From the NCBI GenBank assembly GCA_046347195.1, contig JAXMGQ010000011.1, positions 35,031-99,030 of the forward strand: a stretch of DNA of 64,000 bases. Direction: 5' to 3'. A model generated the notes under the pieces. That model was not told the DNA's origin, searched no databases, and saw nothing but the letters and a program-made list of their open reading frames with translations. The translations under genes were made by a program, and so were the position numbers. This stretch comes from TMP-86 sp046347195 (lineage in GTDB: Bacteria; Pseudomonadota; Gammaproteobacteria; Steroidobacterales; Steroidobacteraceae). The first letter of the stretch is position 1. The number at the start of each line of letters is the position of its first letter. Positions 55,288 to 64,000 of this stretch are shown one piece after another.

Positions 55288-57624
55288 ACCGCGCGGCCGT
55301 CGTCGCGGCGGCGCCTTTCTCAACCTGCTCGCCCTGCTTGCCCTGCTCTGCCTCGCGCAGCCGCCAACCCTCGAGGCTGCCGAGGCCGGTCAGCTCCTCA
55401 CCGACGCGCTGCATGAATTTGCATCGCGCGGCGTCCGGCTGATCTGGTCCTCGCAGTTGGTCGATGCGAGGCTGAAGCTCACCACGGCACCTCGCGGCGC
55501 TGGCAGCGAAGAGCAGCTCCGGTCGATCCACGATCCGCTCGACCTCGCGCTGCAGCCGCTGGCCGCGGGAGGCTGGGTGGTGGTGTCGCGACCCCCGAAT
55601 ACCCCCGCCGCTCCCGAGCAGCCCGGCTCCGCGGCCGCGGCACCGCCGGTGCTGTCGACGATCACCGTGCAGACCAGCCGCTACGATTACTCGCGTGACA
55701 CCGAGCTCGCCGAATACAGCATGGACCGGCAGCGGCTGGAGCAGATGCCCGGCACCAGCGAAGACGTGGCCCGCTCGCTGCAACGCCTGCCGGGCACCGC
55801 GGCCGGCGATTTCTCCGCACGCACGCATGTGCGCGGGAGCCGCGATGATGAGACTGCGTTCCGCTTCGACGGTGTCGCGCTGATCGACCAGTTCCACCTG
55901 AAGAACTTCCAGGGCCTGTTCAGCGCCATCGACCCGGCCGTCACCGACACGGTGCATTTCTACACGGGGGATTTCCCGATCGAGTACGGCGGCAGCATCG
56001 GCGCGGTGGCGGACATCACCCCGCGCCGGCCCACCCGCCTGCTGGCCGAGGCGGGTGTGTCGATGCTCAACAACAGCGTGCTGCTCGGCGCGCCCTTCGC
56101 GCACGATCGGGCCTCGGTCCTCATCAGCGCGCGCGAGAGCAACCTCTCGCGCATCGCGCGCATCCTCGATCGTGACATCGGTGAGCCGGAGTTCCGCGAT
56201 CTCACGGTGCGGCTGACCTGGGATCCGCTCGAGCGCCTGTCATTGAGCGCCGGGGTGCTCGCGCTGGAGGATGGCGTGGACCTGTCGACGGAGGAGCCGA
56301 TGCAACTCGCCAGCGCCACCTATCGCGACGTGTACACCTGGCTTCGCGGCACGGCGCGCCTGCCGCTGGGCCTGAGGTGGGAGTCACTGCTGTCGACCGC
56401 GAGCCTGGATGCGCATCGCTCGGCGCAGGTGGACCGGCCGCAGATCAACCAGGGAAGACTTACGGAGCTGCGCAACTCTTCCCTGTTCACGCTGCGGCAG
56501 GAGCTGTCGGGCCCCGCGGGCTCCGCGGCGAACTGGCATGCGGGCGCCGAGTACACCCACGCCTCCAGTCTCGCGGGCGTGACGAGTCAGGTGAGCCACG
56601 ATCCGCCGTTCTTCCCGGGCGTGCAGCCGCTGGGCAGCGTGCAGCGCCAGTTGGACGTGCACGCCCGCTACACCACCTTCGCAGCCTGGGTCTCCGGGCG
56701 CTGGTCGCCGGGGCCGAACGATGTTCTCGAGGCCGGCATCCGCCGCGACAGCCAGACCTTCCAGGCGGAGGACGAGCGCTCGCAATGGAGCACGCGCTTC
56801 AACCTGTGGCACCGGCTCTCCGCCACTCTCGCCCTTCGCCTGGCCTGGGGGCAGTACGTGCAGCCCCAGGCATTGAGCCGGCTCGATGTCGCGGATGGCC
56901 TGGACACGCTCGACACGGCGCGCCGCGCGCGCCAGGCCTCGCTGAGCCTGGAGAAGGACCTGGCCGGGGGCTGGCAGCTTCGCATCGGCGCCTATGACAA
57001 GCACGAAGGCACCGCGCTGCGCAGCTTCGACAATGCATTCTCGTTCCTGGTGCTCACCCCGGAGATCGAGATCGACCGGGTGGCCTACACCAGCACCGGG
57101 GCGCACCTGCGCGGACTCGAGTTCGCCGTGCAGAGCGATCGCGCGCGCCCGCTGAGCGGCTGGGCGTCGTACGTGTGGTCGAAGGCGCAGGAGCGCATCG
57201 GCGGCGCCAGCGTGGATCGGAGCTGGGACCAGCCGCATGCGCTGCAACTCGGCGCTCAATGGCGCCGGGGACCCTGGCAGCTCGCCGGCACCTTCAACTG
57301 GCACAGTGGCTGGCCCTTCACCGCGCTGCGCGCCTCCTCGACGACGTGGATCGATCCAGCCACCGTGGAACTCTCGCTGGGTGGACGCAACGCCGAGCGT
57401 CAGCGTCACTTCCGCTCGCTCGACCTGCGGCTGAGCTGGGAACGGCGCTGCCGCGTGGCACGCTGGAGGCGAGCCTCGAGGTTCGCAACGCCTTCAACTC
57501 CGACAATGAGTGCTGTCGCAACTTCCAGGTGCTCACCGGCGCCGATGGCCGCTCGCAGCTCGTCGAGACCTCGCGGGACTGGCTGCCGGTCACGCCCATC
57601 CTCGGGATCCGCTGGCGCCTGTAG
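55226..57624 (+). CDS. TonB-dependent receptor with STN signalling domain (TBDR 5), one frameshift near the end
   Basis: About 800 residues. A late signal peptide (FLNLLALLALLCLAQPPTLEA) is followed by an STN domain (LLTDALHEFASRGVRLIWSS, residues ~55-125), a plug (ARTHVRGSRDDETAFRFDGV, FPIEYGGSIGAV) and a barrel. Near 57443 the frame is lost: RLSWER should continue as RGTLEASLEVRNAFNSD, which is open in another frame to the stop at 57624. STN-containing receptors signal through FecR to their own sigma factor, matching the two upstream genes. Plug type differs from the other four receptors here. Confidence 0.87.
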
Positions 57625-57714
57625 CCGGTACCAGAGTTTTCGGCCCATCGTTGCGCAGATGTCGTAAATTCGTGGGCGGGAGCCGGGGGCTGGCTGGCGC
57701 GGAGGAGCAGGCAC

Positions 57715-59017
57715 ATGCAGCAGGGGTTGACGAAGCGGGGCGATGCGGACGCAACGCATCCGGCGGCGAGCATCGCGCTCGCCGCGCTGACCTTCATCAA
57801 CCTCTTGAACTATCTCGACCGGTATCTGGTCTCGGCGCTGGCGCAATCCCTGAAGGACTCGCCGCTGGCGATGACGGACTTCCAGCTCGGCTTGCTGATG
57901 ACCGGCTTCCTCGTCGTCTACATGCTGGCGGCGCCCGCCTTCGGCGCGTTGGGCGACTCACGGCCACGGCCGCGGCTGATCGCCTTCGGTGTCGCCTGCT
58001 GGAGCATCGCCACCGGCCTGTCGGGCGCGGTGCAGTCCTTCTGGGCCCTGTTGTGCGCACGCGCGGCGGTGGGCATCGGTGAAGCTGCGTATGGAACCAT
58101 CGCGCCGGGCCTGCTCGCCGACTATTACCGCCGCACGCAGCGGGGCCGCATCATGGCGGTGTTCTACTGCGCGATCCCCGTCGGCTCGGCGCTGGGCTAC
58201 ATGGTGGGCGGATGGGTCGACAAGCACTATGGCTGGCGGATGGCGTTCTACTTCGCCGGGTTCCCGGGCCTCGCGCTGGCGCTGGCCGCGTGGCTTCTGC
58301 CCGATCCGCCCCGAGGCGGCCAGGAACGGGAAGCTGGCGCCACTGCCGGTGACAGCGGGTCGACGTTCGGCGCCGCCGGCATGCAGTTCTGGCAGCGCAT
58401 CCGGCACATCGTGTCACGTAATTCCTACAACCTGACCGTGCTCGGCTACGCGGCGTACACCTTCGCGGTGGGCGCGCTGGGATTCTGGATGCCCTCCTTC
58501 CTCGAGCGCGCGCGCGACATGCCGCGCATCGAGGCGACCGTGAGCTTCGGCGCCATCGTCGCGGTGTGCGGTTTCGTCGGCATCGCCGGCGGCTGGCTGG
58601 GCGACTGGCCACGCGATGCTGCGCCGTGCATTCCTGTGGCTCTCGGCAGCGGTCACGCTGCTCGCCGCACCGTTGGTGTGGCTGGCACTCTCCACCGACT
58701 CGACGCCCGTGTACTGGGTGAGCATGGTCAGCGCGCAACTGTGCCTGTGGCTGTCGGCCGGCCCGGTCAACGCGACCATCCTCAACCTTTCCTCCCCGGG
58801 CGAGCGCGCCACCGCCTTTGCGCTCAGCATCCTGACCATCCACCTGCTCGGCGATGTGATCTCCCCGCCCCTGATCGGACTGCTCTCGGACTTCAGCTCC
58901 CTCGGCGAGGCGATCCAGATCGTGCCGCTCGCCATCCTGCTCGCCGCCCTGTTGTGGATGCAGGGTGCGCGGTCGCAGCGGCTCGAGCGCGCGGACGAGT
59001 TCCCTGCCACTGCCTGA
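57715..59017 (+). CDS. Spinster-type MFS transporter, one frameshift
   Basis: About 434 residues. The first half (MQQGLTKRGDADATHPAA; LTFINLLNYLDRYLVSALAQ; DSRPRPRLIAFGVACWSIAT) is open to about 58610. There a shift moves the frame to RMLRRAFLWLSAAVTLLAAP, continuing through AGPVNATILNLSSPGERATAF to the stop at 59017. The NYLDRYL and ERATAFALS motifs are characteristic of the Spinster-like branch. GGAGGAGCAGGCAC precedes the ATG. The uncorrected frame runs without stop into the next gene, giving a false fusion. Substrate unknown; it may take up what the STN receptor imports (inference). Confidence 0.83.
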
Positions 59018-59085
59018 CGGTATTGGACAGTCGCGTGGGCATCGCTCATCCTTCGCTCCTTCGCAAGGTCGACGAGGGTGGACGG

Positions 59086-60588
59086 GTGCGCATCATCGTG
59101 AAGCTCGCCGGATGGCTGCTGCTGGGGTCGGCCGCCACCGCGAACGCCTCCGGATTCTTCGGCGCCGACCAGGAATGGTTGCGCGCCGACGTGCAATACC
59201 TGGTGGATGCGGGCGTCCTGCACCTGGGGGTGAGCACCTGGCCCATGGCCATCGACGAGATCCATGCGGCCGTGGCCTCGGTGGGCGATCGCGCTCTCGA
59301 GCCTGCCGAGGCGGCGGCGCTGGGTCGCCTGGAGCACACGCTCGACACCTTCGACACGCCCGACGATGATGAGGTGATGGCCTCCGTGTCGGTGCATCCG
59401 ACGCGGTTTCGCCAGAACGAGTCGATACCGCGCGAGGACGCCAGCATCGGCCTCGTCATGGGCCGCGACTTCGGCAGGTTCACCGCGCACCTGTCGGCGA
59501 GCCTGAACAGCCGGCCCGCGCAGCAGGCGATACCTCCGGTCGACCGCCAGATGTTCCGTCCCGACGGGTCCTACCTGTCGCTGGCCACGGGCAACTGGAT
59601 CTGGAGTGCGGGCTACATTCCCCGCTCCTGGGGACCCAGCCAGAACGACAGCCTGATCCTCTCCACCAATGCGCGGCCGATGCCCGCGGTGAGCCTGGAT
59701 CGCCTCTCGGCGATGCCACCGTCATGGAAGCTGTTCCACTGGGTCGGTCCCTGGCGCTTCAACATCTTCCTGGGCCGCATGGATGGCGAGCGCGCGGACA
59801 TCCAGAAGCCGCTGTTCGCCGGCGTGCGATTCAGCTTCAAGCCCCTGCACGGCCTGGAACTCGGCCTCACGCGGACCTCGCAGGTCTGCGGCAAGGGCCG
59901 GCGCTGCAACTTCCACACGCTCAAGGACTGGCTGCTCGGCAATACCAACACCAACACCTCGGCGAACATCACCTCGGCCAACGACCCCGGCAATGACATG
60001 GCGGGGTTCGACCTGCGATGGAACACGCGCGTGTTCCACCAGCCGATCGCGCTGTACGCGCAGATGATCGGCGAGGATCAGCAGGGCGGCGTGCCGTTCA
60101 AGTACCTCGGCGAGGGCGGTCTCGAGACCTCATTCGATTTCCATTCCGGCGCGGTGCTCCGCGCCAACGTGGAATACGCGAACACCAAGTGCTCATTCTC
60201 CACGTCCAAGCCCATCGACCGATGCGCCTACCGGCATTACCTGTTCAACCAGGACGGCTATCGCTATCGGGGGTTCATCGTCGGCTCGGACTGGGAGGGC
60301 GATGCGCAGGTCACGAGCGTGAAACTCGACTGGGTCCAGCCCGGCGGCCAGACTTTCCGGTTGCGCGCACGACACGGCCAGCTCCACCGCAATGCCATCA
60401 CCGATCCGTTCAACGTGGCCGCGCCCACCCGCCGCGATCTCGACGGGGCCGACCTCGAGTGGCTGTTCGACACCGGCGAATGGGGAGCGTTGCGCACCGG
60501 CCTCGGCTTCGACAAGCTCCGCGACCCCGCGGCCGGGCACACCACCCAGGTCGGGCGCTGGTACCTGCAATGGAGCCATCGCATCTGA
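59086..60588 (+). CDS. Capsule assembly Wzi-family outer-membrane protein
   Basis: 500 residues from a GTG at 59086 (GAGGGTGGACGG upstream); the signal peptide runs to NAS (about residue 22). The mature start FGADQEWLRADVQYLVDAGV and SYLSLATGNWIWSAGYIPRSWGPSQNDSL are diagnostic for Wzi, an 18-stranded barrel that in enterics anchors group 1 capsule. No capsule genes are visible nearby, so a general surface-glycan role is possible. Overlaps the next gene's start as TGATG. Confidence 0.85.
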   Translation: MRIIVKLAGWLLLGSAATANASGFFGADQEWLRADVQYLVDAGVLHLGVSTWPMAIDEIHAAVASVGDRALEPAEAAALGRLEHTLDTFDTPDDDEVMASVSVHPTRFRQNESIPREDASIGLVMGRDFGRFTAHLSASLNSRPAQQAIPPVDRQMFRPDGSYLSLATGNWIWSAGYIPRSWGPSQNDSLILSTNARPMPAVSLDRLSAMPPSWKLFHWVGPWRFNIFLGRMDGERADIQKPLFAGVRFSFKPLHGLELGLTRTSQVCGKGRRCNFHTLKDWLLGNTNTNTSANITSANDPGNDMAGFDLRWNTRVFHQPIALYAQMIGEDQQGGVPFKYLGEGGLETSFDFHSGAVLRANVEYANTKCSFSTSKPIDRCAYRHYLFNQDGYRYRGFIVGSDWEGDAQVTSVKLDWVQPGGQTFRLRARHGQLHRNAITDPFNVAAPTRRDLDGADLEWLFDTGEWGALRTGLGFDKLRDPAAGHTTQVGRWYLQWSHRI

Positions 60589-61115
60589 TGCCCGAACCAC
60601 CGCTGATCCGCGATGCGCGGCAGGAGGACCTGCCGGCGGTGCTGGCCATCTATAACGAGGTCATCGCCCACACCACCGCCGTCTACAGCGAGGCTCCGGT
60701 GAGCCTCGAGGATCGGGAGAACTGGTGGCGCGCGCGACTCTCGCAATCCTACCCCGTGCTCATCGCCACGGTGGCCGGCGAAGTGGCCGGCTTCTCCAGC
60801 TTCGGAGATTTCCGTGCCTGGCCCTGCTACTCGCGCACCGTCGAGCACAGCGTGCACGTGCACACCGGCCACCGCGGCCGGGGGCTGGGCGCCTCGCTGG
60901 TGCAACCCCTGTTCGCGCGCGCCGCCGCGCTGGGCAAGCACATGATGATCGCGGCCATCGATGCGGACAACGCTTCCTCGCTTCGCCTGCACCAGCGGCT
61001 CGGGTTCACGCCGGCCGGACACTTCAAGGAAGTCGGCTTCAAGTTCGGCCGCTGGCTCGACCTCGTGTTCCTGCAACGGCGCATCGACGCGCCGGCCCCG
61101 GGCGAGCGCGGGTAG
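60588..61115 (+). CDS. GNAT acetyltransferase, phosphinothricin-acetyltransferase-like
   Basis: 175 residues. LIRDARQEDLPAVLAIYNEV opens the PAT subgroup of GNATs. The acetyl-CoA loop is GHRGRGLGASLVQPL, and ASLRLHQRLGFTPAGHFKEVG is the subgroup C-terminus. Such proteins acetylate amino-group substrates such as methionine sulfoximine or phosphinothricin; here function is by similarity only. The ATG overlaps the Wzi stop. Confidence 0.88.
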   Translation: MPEPPLIRDARQEDLPAVLAIYNEVIAHTTAVYSEAPVSLEDRENWWRARLSQSYPVLIATVAGEVAGFSSFGDFRAWPCYSRTVEHSVHVHTGHRGRGLGASLVQPLFARAAALGKHMMIAAIDADNASSLRLHQRLGFTPAGHFKEVGFKFGRWLDLVFLQRRIDAPAPGERG

Positions 61116-61132
61116 AGCCGGCCCCGCGAGGC

Positions 61133-63313
61133 TCAGGATCGCCGCCGGGCAGCCTCGATGCGGGCGAGCGCCTCGCGGATGTCATCCCGTGAGCAGATCT
61201 GTTCGAGGCCTGCCGTGAGCTTGCGCTGCCAGTTCGGGTACTGCCACCAGGTTCCCGGCACGTTCACCGGCTCCGCCATGCCCAGCAGGTCCTCGATCTG
61301 CACGGCGACCAACATCGATGCGCTGCGCGCCAGGTACTCGTGCACGGCCATCGCGAGGGCCGGATCGAACGGCTCGATGGTGTCCTGGGGACGCGGCGGG
61401 GCCAGTCCTTCCGCGCGCAGCGCCGCCAGCAGTGCATGCCGGTCATGCTCGCGCTCGCCGAGCAGGGCATCGCGCACCTGCTCGTCCGGGTACAGGTTCA
61501 ACCGGCTGCGCAAGTCGATGTCACGCCCTTCCCAGTAGCTGCACAGCGTCGGCATGTCATGTGTGCACGGCGTGGCGAGCGCCATGTGCTCGTAGTCGCG
61601 CGGGCGCCGGAACTGCTCGCCGCTCTTCTCGAACAGCAGGACCTTGTAGTGCAGCAGCCGGTGGGCATGCATGGCCGCGCGGATCTCGTCCGGCACCACG
61701 CCGAGATCCTCGCCCACCACGAGGCAGCGATGCCGCTCGCTCGCGAGGCAGAGCACCGCCATCAGTTCGTGCAGGGGATAGTGCACATAGGCGCCCTCGG
61801 CGGGCGACTGGCCCGCGGGCACCCACCACTGGCGGAACAGCGCCATCACGTGGTCCAGGCGCAGCGCGCCGAAATGCCGCATGTTGGCATCCATGAGATC
61901 GACGAAGGGCGCGAGCCGCGCGGCCTGAAGGGACGAAGGATCCTGCGGCGGCAGGCCCCAGCCCTGGCCCCGCAGCGCGAGCGGATCGGGCGGCGCGCCG
62001 ATCTCCGCGCCGAGCCGGAACACCTCCTGGCTGGACCACACCTCCGATCCGGAAGGGTGCGCGCCCACGGCGTAATCCCCGTACAGGCCGATGCCCATGC
62101 CCGCATCCCGCGCCAGCATCTGGCACCCGCGGAGCTGCTCCTGCGCCAGCCATTGCAGGTAGAGGAAGAACTCGATCTCGATGGCGTGCTCGCGCGCGAA
62201 ACGCCGCACGCTGTCCGATGTGGGAGAGGCATACTCCGCCGGCCAGTTCTGCCACCCGGACTCCCCGCCCTTGCCGGCGCCGACCCGCTCATCCAGCGCA
62301 TCGAACAGCGCGTGCAGCCGCAGCGCCTCGCCACCCTGCTCCACGAACTCGAGGAACGCGCGCGCGCGCGGATCCGCCGGCTCGAGGTGATGTTCGCGGA
62401 AACGTGCGTGCAGCAGCCGCAGCAGCGGCAGCTTGAGTGCGGCGACGCCGCGATAGTCGACGAGGTCGGCATCCCGGAGCTGGCCCAGGCGCATCTGGAA
62501 GTCATCCGCGCGGGAACGTTCGATCGCGGCCGCGCATTCGCCGAATTCAGGGACGGCCGGGACGTCGATGTAGAGCACGTTCAGGAAGCGGCAGTTGGAA
62601 GCACTGTAGGGACTGGCCCGCTGCGGATCCGCGGGCGCCAGCGCATGCAGCGGATTGAGCGCGATGAAATCCGCGCCCAGCGGCGCGAGCCAGCGCACCA
62701 GGGTGGCCAGGTCCCCGAAATCCCCGATTCCCCAGTTGCTGTCGCTTCGCAGCGTGTAGAGCTGCACGGCGATGCCCCAGGCTCGCTTGCCGGACTCGAG
62801 CGCCGCGGGCAGGTGGCAGCGAGGCGGCGCCACCACCAGCCGGCAGCAGGTGACCGGGCCGCCCGACAGCCGTGCGTGCACATCGTGCAGTCCATGGGGC
62901 AGTTCGACCGGCAGTTCGAAGCGCCGGCGCGTCATCCACACCCCGTCGATCTCGCCGCGCCACAGCTCCTGCATCGCGGCGGTGGAGGCGACGCCGCGAT
63001 GCTCGCGCCCATCCTCGAGCCGCAGTTCCCACAGCAGGCTGGCGCCGAAATCGCGGGCCGTGACGTTGACCTCCAGCGCCAGTGGCGAGGCATCGGCCAC
63101 CGCCACGGGCGGCAGCAGCCCCCGGTTGCGCGCGGCCTCGAGGTCGCGGACCTGGGCGGCCATCCCCGCCTCGTCGGTGACCTCGCATCCCATGGCGCGC
63201 AGCAGGCCGCGGCGTGTCTCGAGGGAGAAGTGACGCAGCTCGCCACGATGGTCGTGGTAGGCATCGCCGATGCCGCGCAGGCGCGCCAGCCGTTCGATGA
63301 GGGTCGGGTTCAC
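61133..63313 (-). CDS. malQ: 4-alpha-glucanotransferase (amylomaltase)
   Basis: 726 residues, starting at GTG (MNPTLIERLARLRGIGDAYH). The GH77 catalytic set is visible: nucleophile Asp in LRLDHVMALFRQWW, acid/base Glu in LVVGEDLGVVPDE, and the third Asp in CTHDMPTLCSYWEGRD. The N-terminal ~130-residue extension is typical of the long MalQ type. It rearranges maltodextrins by transferring glucan segments, in the cytoplasm. It lies three bases after the glgX stop, so both belong to one glycogen/maltodextrin operon. Confidence 0.95.
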   Translation of the reverse strand: MNPTLIERLARLRGIGDAYHDHRGELRHFSLETRRGLLRAMGCEVTDEAGMAAQVRDLEAARNRGLLPPVAVADASPLALEVNVTARDFGASLLWELRLEDGREHRGVASTAAMQELWRGEIDGVWMTRRRFELPVELPHGLHDVHARLSGGPVTCCRLVVAPPRCHLPAALESGKRAWGIAVQLYTLRSDSNWGIGDFGDLATLVRWLAPLGADFIALNPLHALAPADPQRASPYSASNCRFLNVLYIDVPAVPEFGECAAAIERSRADDFQMRLGQLRDADLVDYRGVAALKLPLLRLLHARFREHHLEPADPRARAFLEFVEQGGEALRLHALFDALDERVGAGKGGESGWQNWPAEYASPTSDSVRRFAREHAIEIEFFLYLQWLAQEQLRGCQMLARDAGMGIGLYGDYAVGAHPSGSEVWSSQEVFRLGAEIGAPPDPLALRGQGWGLPPQDPSSLQAARLAPFVDLMDANMRHFGALRLDHVMALFRQWWVPAGQSPAEGAYVHYPLHELMAVLCLASERHRCLVVGEDLGVVPDEIRAAMHAHRLLHYKVLLFEKSGEQFRRPRDYEHMALATPCTHDMPTLCSYWEGRDIDLRSRLNLYPDEQVRDALLGEREHDRHALLAALRAEGLAPPRPQDTIEPFDPALAMAVHEYLARSASMLVAVQIEDLLGMAEPVNVPGTWWQYPNWQRKLTAGLEQICSRDDIREALARIEAARRRS

Positions 63314-63316
63314 GCG

Positions 63317-64000
63317 TCAGGCCTCCAGCAAAACGATGGACAGGGATTCGAGCTGATAGGCCGCATGGAAACACGCGGCCGGGATGGGCTCCTCGCCCCT
63401 CGCCTCGAGCGCCGTATCGAACAGCAGGCGCCAGCCCTCGAGCGCCTCGGGCAACTGGAACGAGACCGGTTCGTGCGCGGCATTCACCAGCATCAGCACG
63501 CGCGCGCGGCTTGCCTCCGCCAGCCCGAAATTGATGCCAATGGTGCGACGCTGTGGCTGCAGCCATTGCTCCTCGCCCATCTCGCCGCCCTCCGCGCGCA
63601 GCCAGGTGACGTCCTTGTAGCCGCCGCGGCGCACTCCCTTGAGGAAGGTCTCACGGCGGAACACCCGCAGGTTGCGGCGCAGCCGCGTGAGGCGCCGGGT
63701 GAAGTCCAGCAGCAGGCCATGCTCGCCGGTGGGCGGCCAGTCGATCCAGGAGATCTCGTTGTCCTGGCAATAGGCATTGTTGTTGCCGCCCTGCGTGCGG
63801 CCCAGCTCATCGCCCGCCTGGAGCATCGGCACGCCCTGCGAGAGCATCAGCGTCGCCAGCAGGTTCATCGACTGGCGCACCCGCAGCGTGCGCACGCCGG
63901 CATCCGCCGTCTCCCCCTCCACTCCACCGTTCCAGGAGAGGTTGTGGGCGTGGCCGTCGGCGCCGCTCTCGAGGTTGGCCTCGTTGTGCCGGTGGTTGTA
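63317..64000 (-). CDS. glgX: Glycogen debranching enzyme GlgX, C-terminal part (gene continues beyond the window)
   Basis: Only the last 227 codons are present; the frame stays open to the window edge. YNHRHNEANLESGADGHAHN near the edge and ANLMLSQG-type segment LMLSQGVPMLQAGDELGRTQ, then GGNNNAYCQDNEISWIDW, are the GH13 subfamily 11 signature of GlgX/TreX. The C-terminal domain with FGLAEASRARVLMLVNAAHE follows. GlgX hydrolyses alpha-1,6 branches of phosphorylase-limit glycogen, supplying linear dextrins to MalQ. Confidence 0.93.
   Translation of the reverse strand, partial: YNHRHNEANLESGADGHAHNLSWNGGVEGETADAGVRTLRVRQSMNLLATLMLSQGVPMLQAGDELGRTQGGNNNAYCQDNEISWIDWPPTGEHGLLLDFTRRLTRLRRNLRVFRRETFLKGVRRGGYKDVTWLRAEGGEMGEEQWLQPQRRTIGINFGLAEASRARVLMLVNAAHEPVSFQLPEALEGWRLLFDTALEARGEEPIPAACFHAAYQLESLSIVLLEA

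Overview
This is a high-GC, gene-dense stretch of a Gram-negative chromosome. Five TonB-dependent receptor genes, a lipobox protein, RND and EmrAB-type efflux systems, a Wzi-like outer-membrane protein, MalQ and GlgX point to a free-living proteobacterium. The receptor-rich content with M13 peptidase, TPR-sulfotransferase and Spinster-type transporter genes suggests a gammaproteobacterium near Xanthomonadales/Steroidobacteraceae. That placement is inference. I saw no rRNA, tRNA, CRISPR array, transposase or phage gene.

1-11.6 kb is a catabolic region. It has the end of a mannonate-dehydratase-type enolase gene, two TonB receptors of one subfamily (the second broken), a broken secreted esterase, and a five-gene operon (Gfo/Idh/MocA oxidoreductase, SDR, MDR, VOC protein, SDR). 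Two paralogous retropepsin-like aspartic protease genes bracket it. The divergent control region between receptor and oxidoreductase is present twice, and the first copy still carries a shredded 5' piece of the oxidoreductase gene. This is the scar of a tandem duplication.

11.6-18.0 kb is a minus-strand operon: RND pump, membrane fusion protein, DUF2130 protein, MscS channel. It is riddled with frameshifts, yet motifs survive in alternating frames, so sequencing or assembly indels are a likely cause. Scattered single frameshifts elsewhere (about 4.3, 5.3, 6.6, 32.7, 32.9, 57.4 and 58.6 kb) support that reading.

18.1-32.8 kb holds a small Cys-motif protein, an acetyltransferase, a ketoacyl synthase III-like enzyme, an M13 peptidase, a PLP dehydratase with a rhomboid protease, a zinc/manganese-type uptake locus without its ATPase, a large beta-propeller lipoprotein, and an MFS / beta-lactamase-fold / metallo-hydrolase chain.

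32.9-44.1 kb is the most unusual part. A two-gene module, a TPR protein fused to a tyrosylprotein-sulfotransferase-like domain followed by a TonB receptor, occurs twice in the same orientation. A phytanoyl-CoA dioxygenase-like gene lies between the copies and an alpha/beta hydrolase is translationally coupled to the second.

44.2-52.7 kb is a detoxification region: GST, phosphoglycolate phosphatase, a nitroreductase with a LysR regulator divergent from azoreductase, and a MarR-OMF-EmrA-EmrB operon with a perfect palindromic operator. 52.7-61.1 kb carries an atypical response regulator divergent from an ECF sigma/FecR/TonB-receptor operon, then an MFS transporter, a Wzi-like protein and an acetyltransferase. 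61.1-64 kb is glycogen/maltodextrin metabolism (malQ, glgX).
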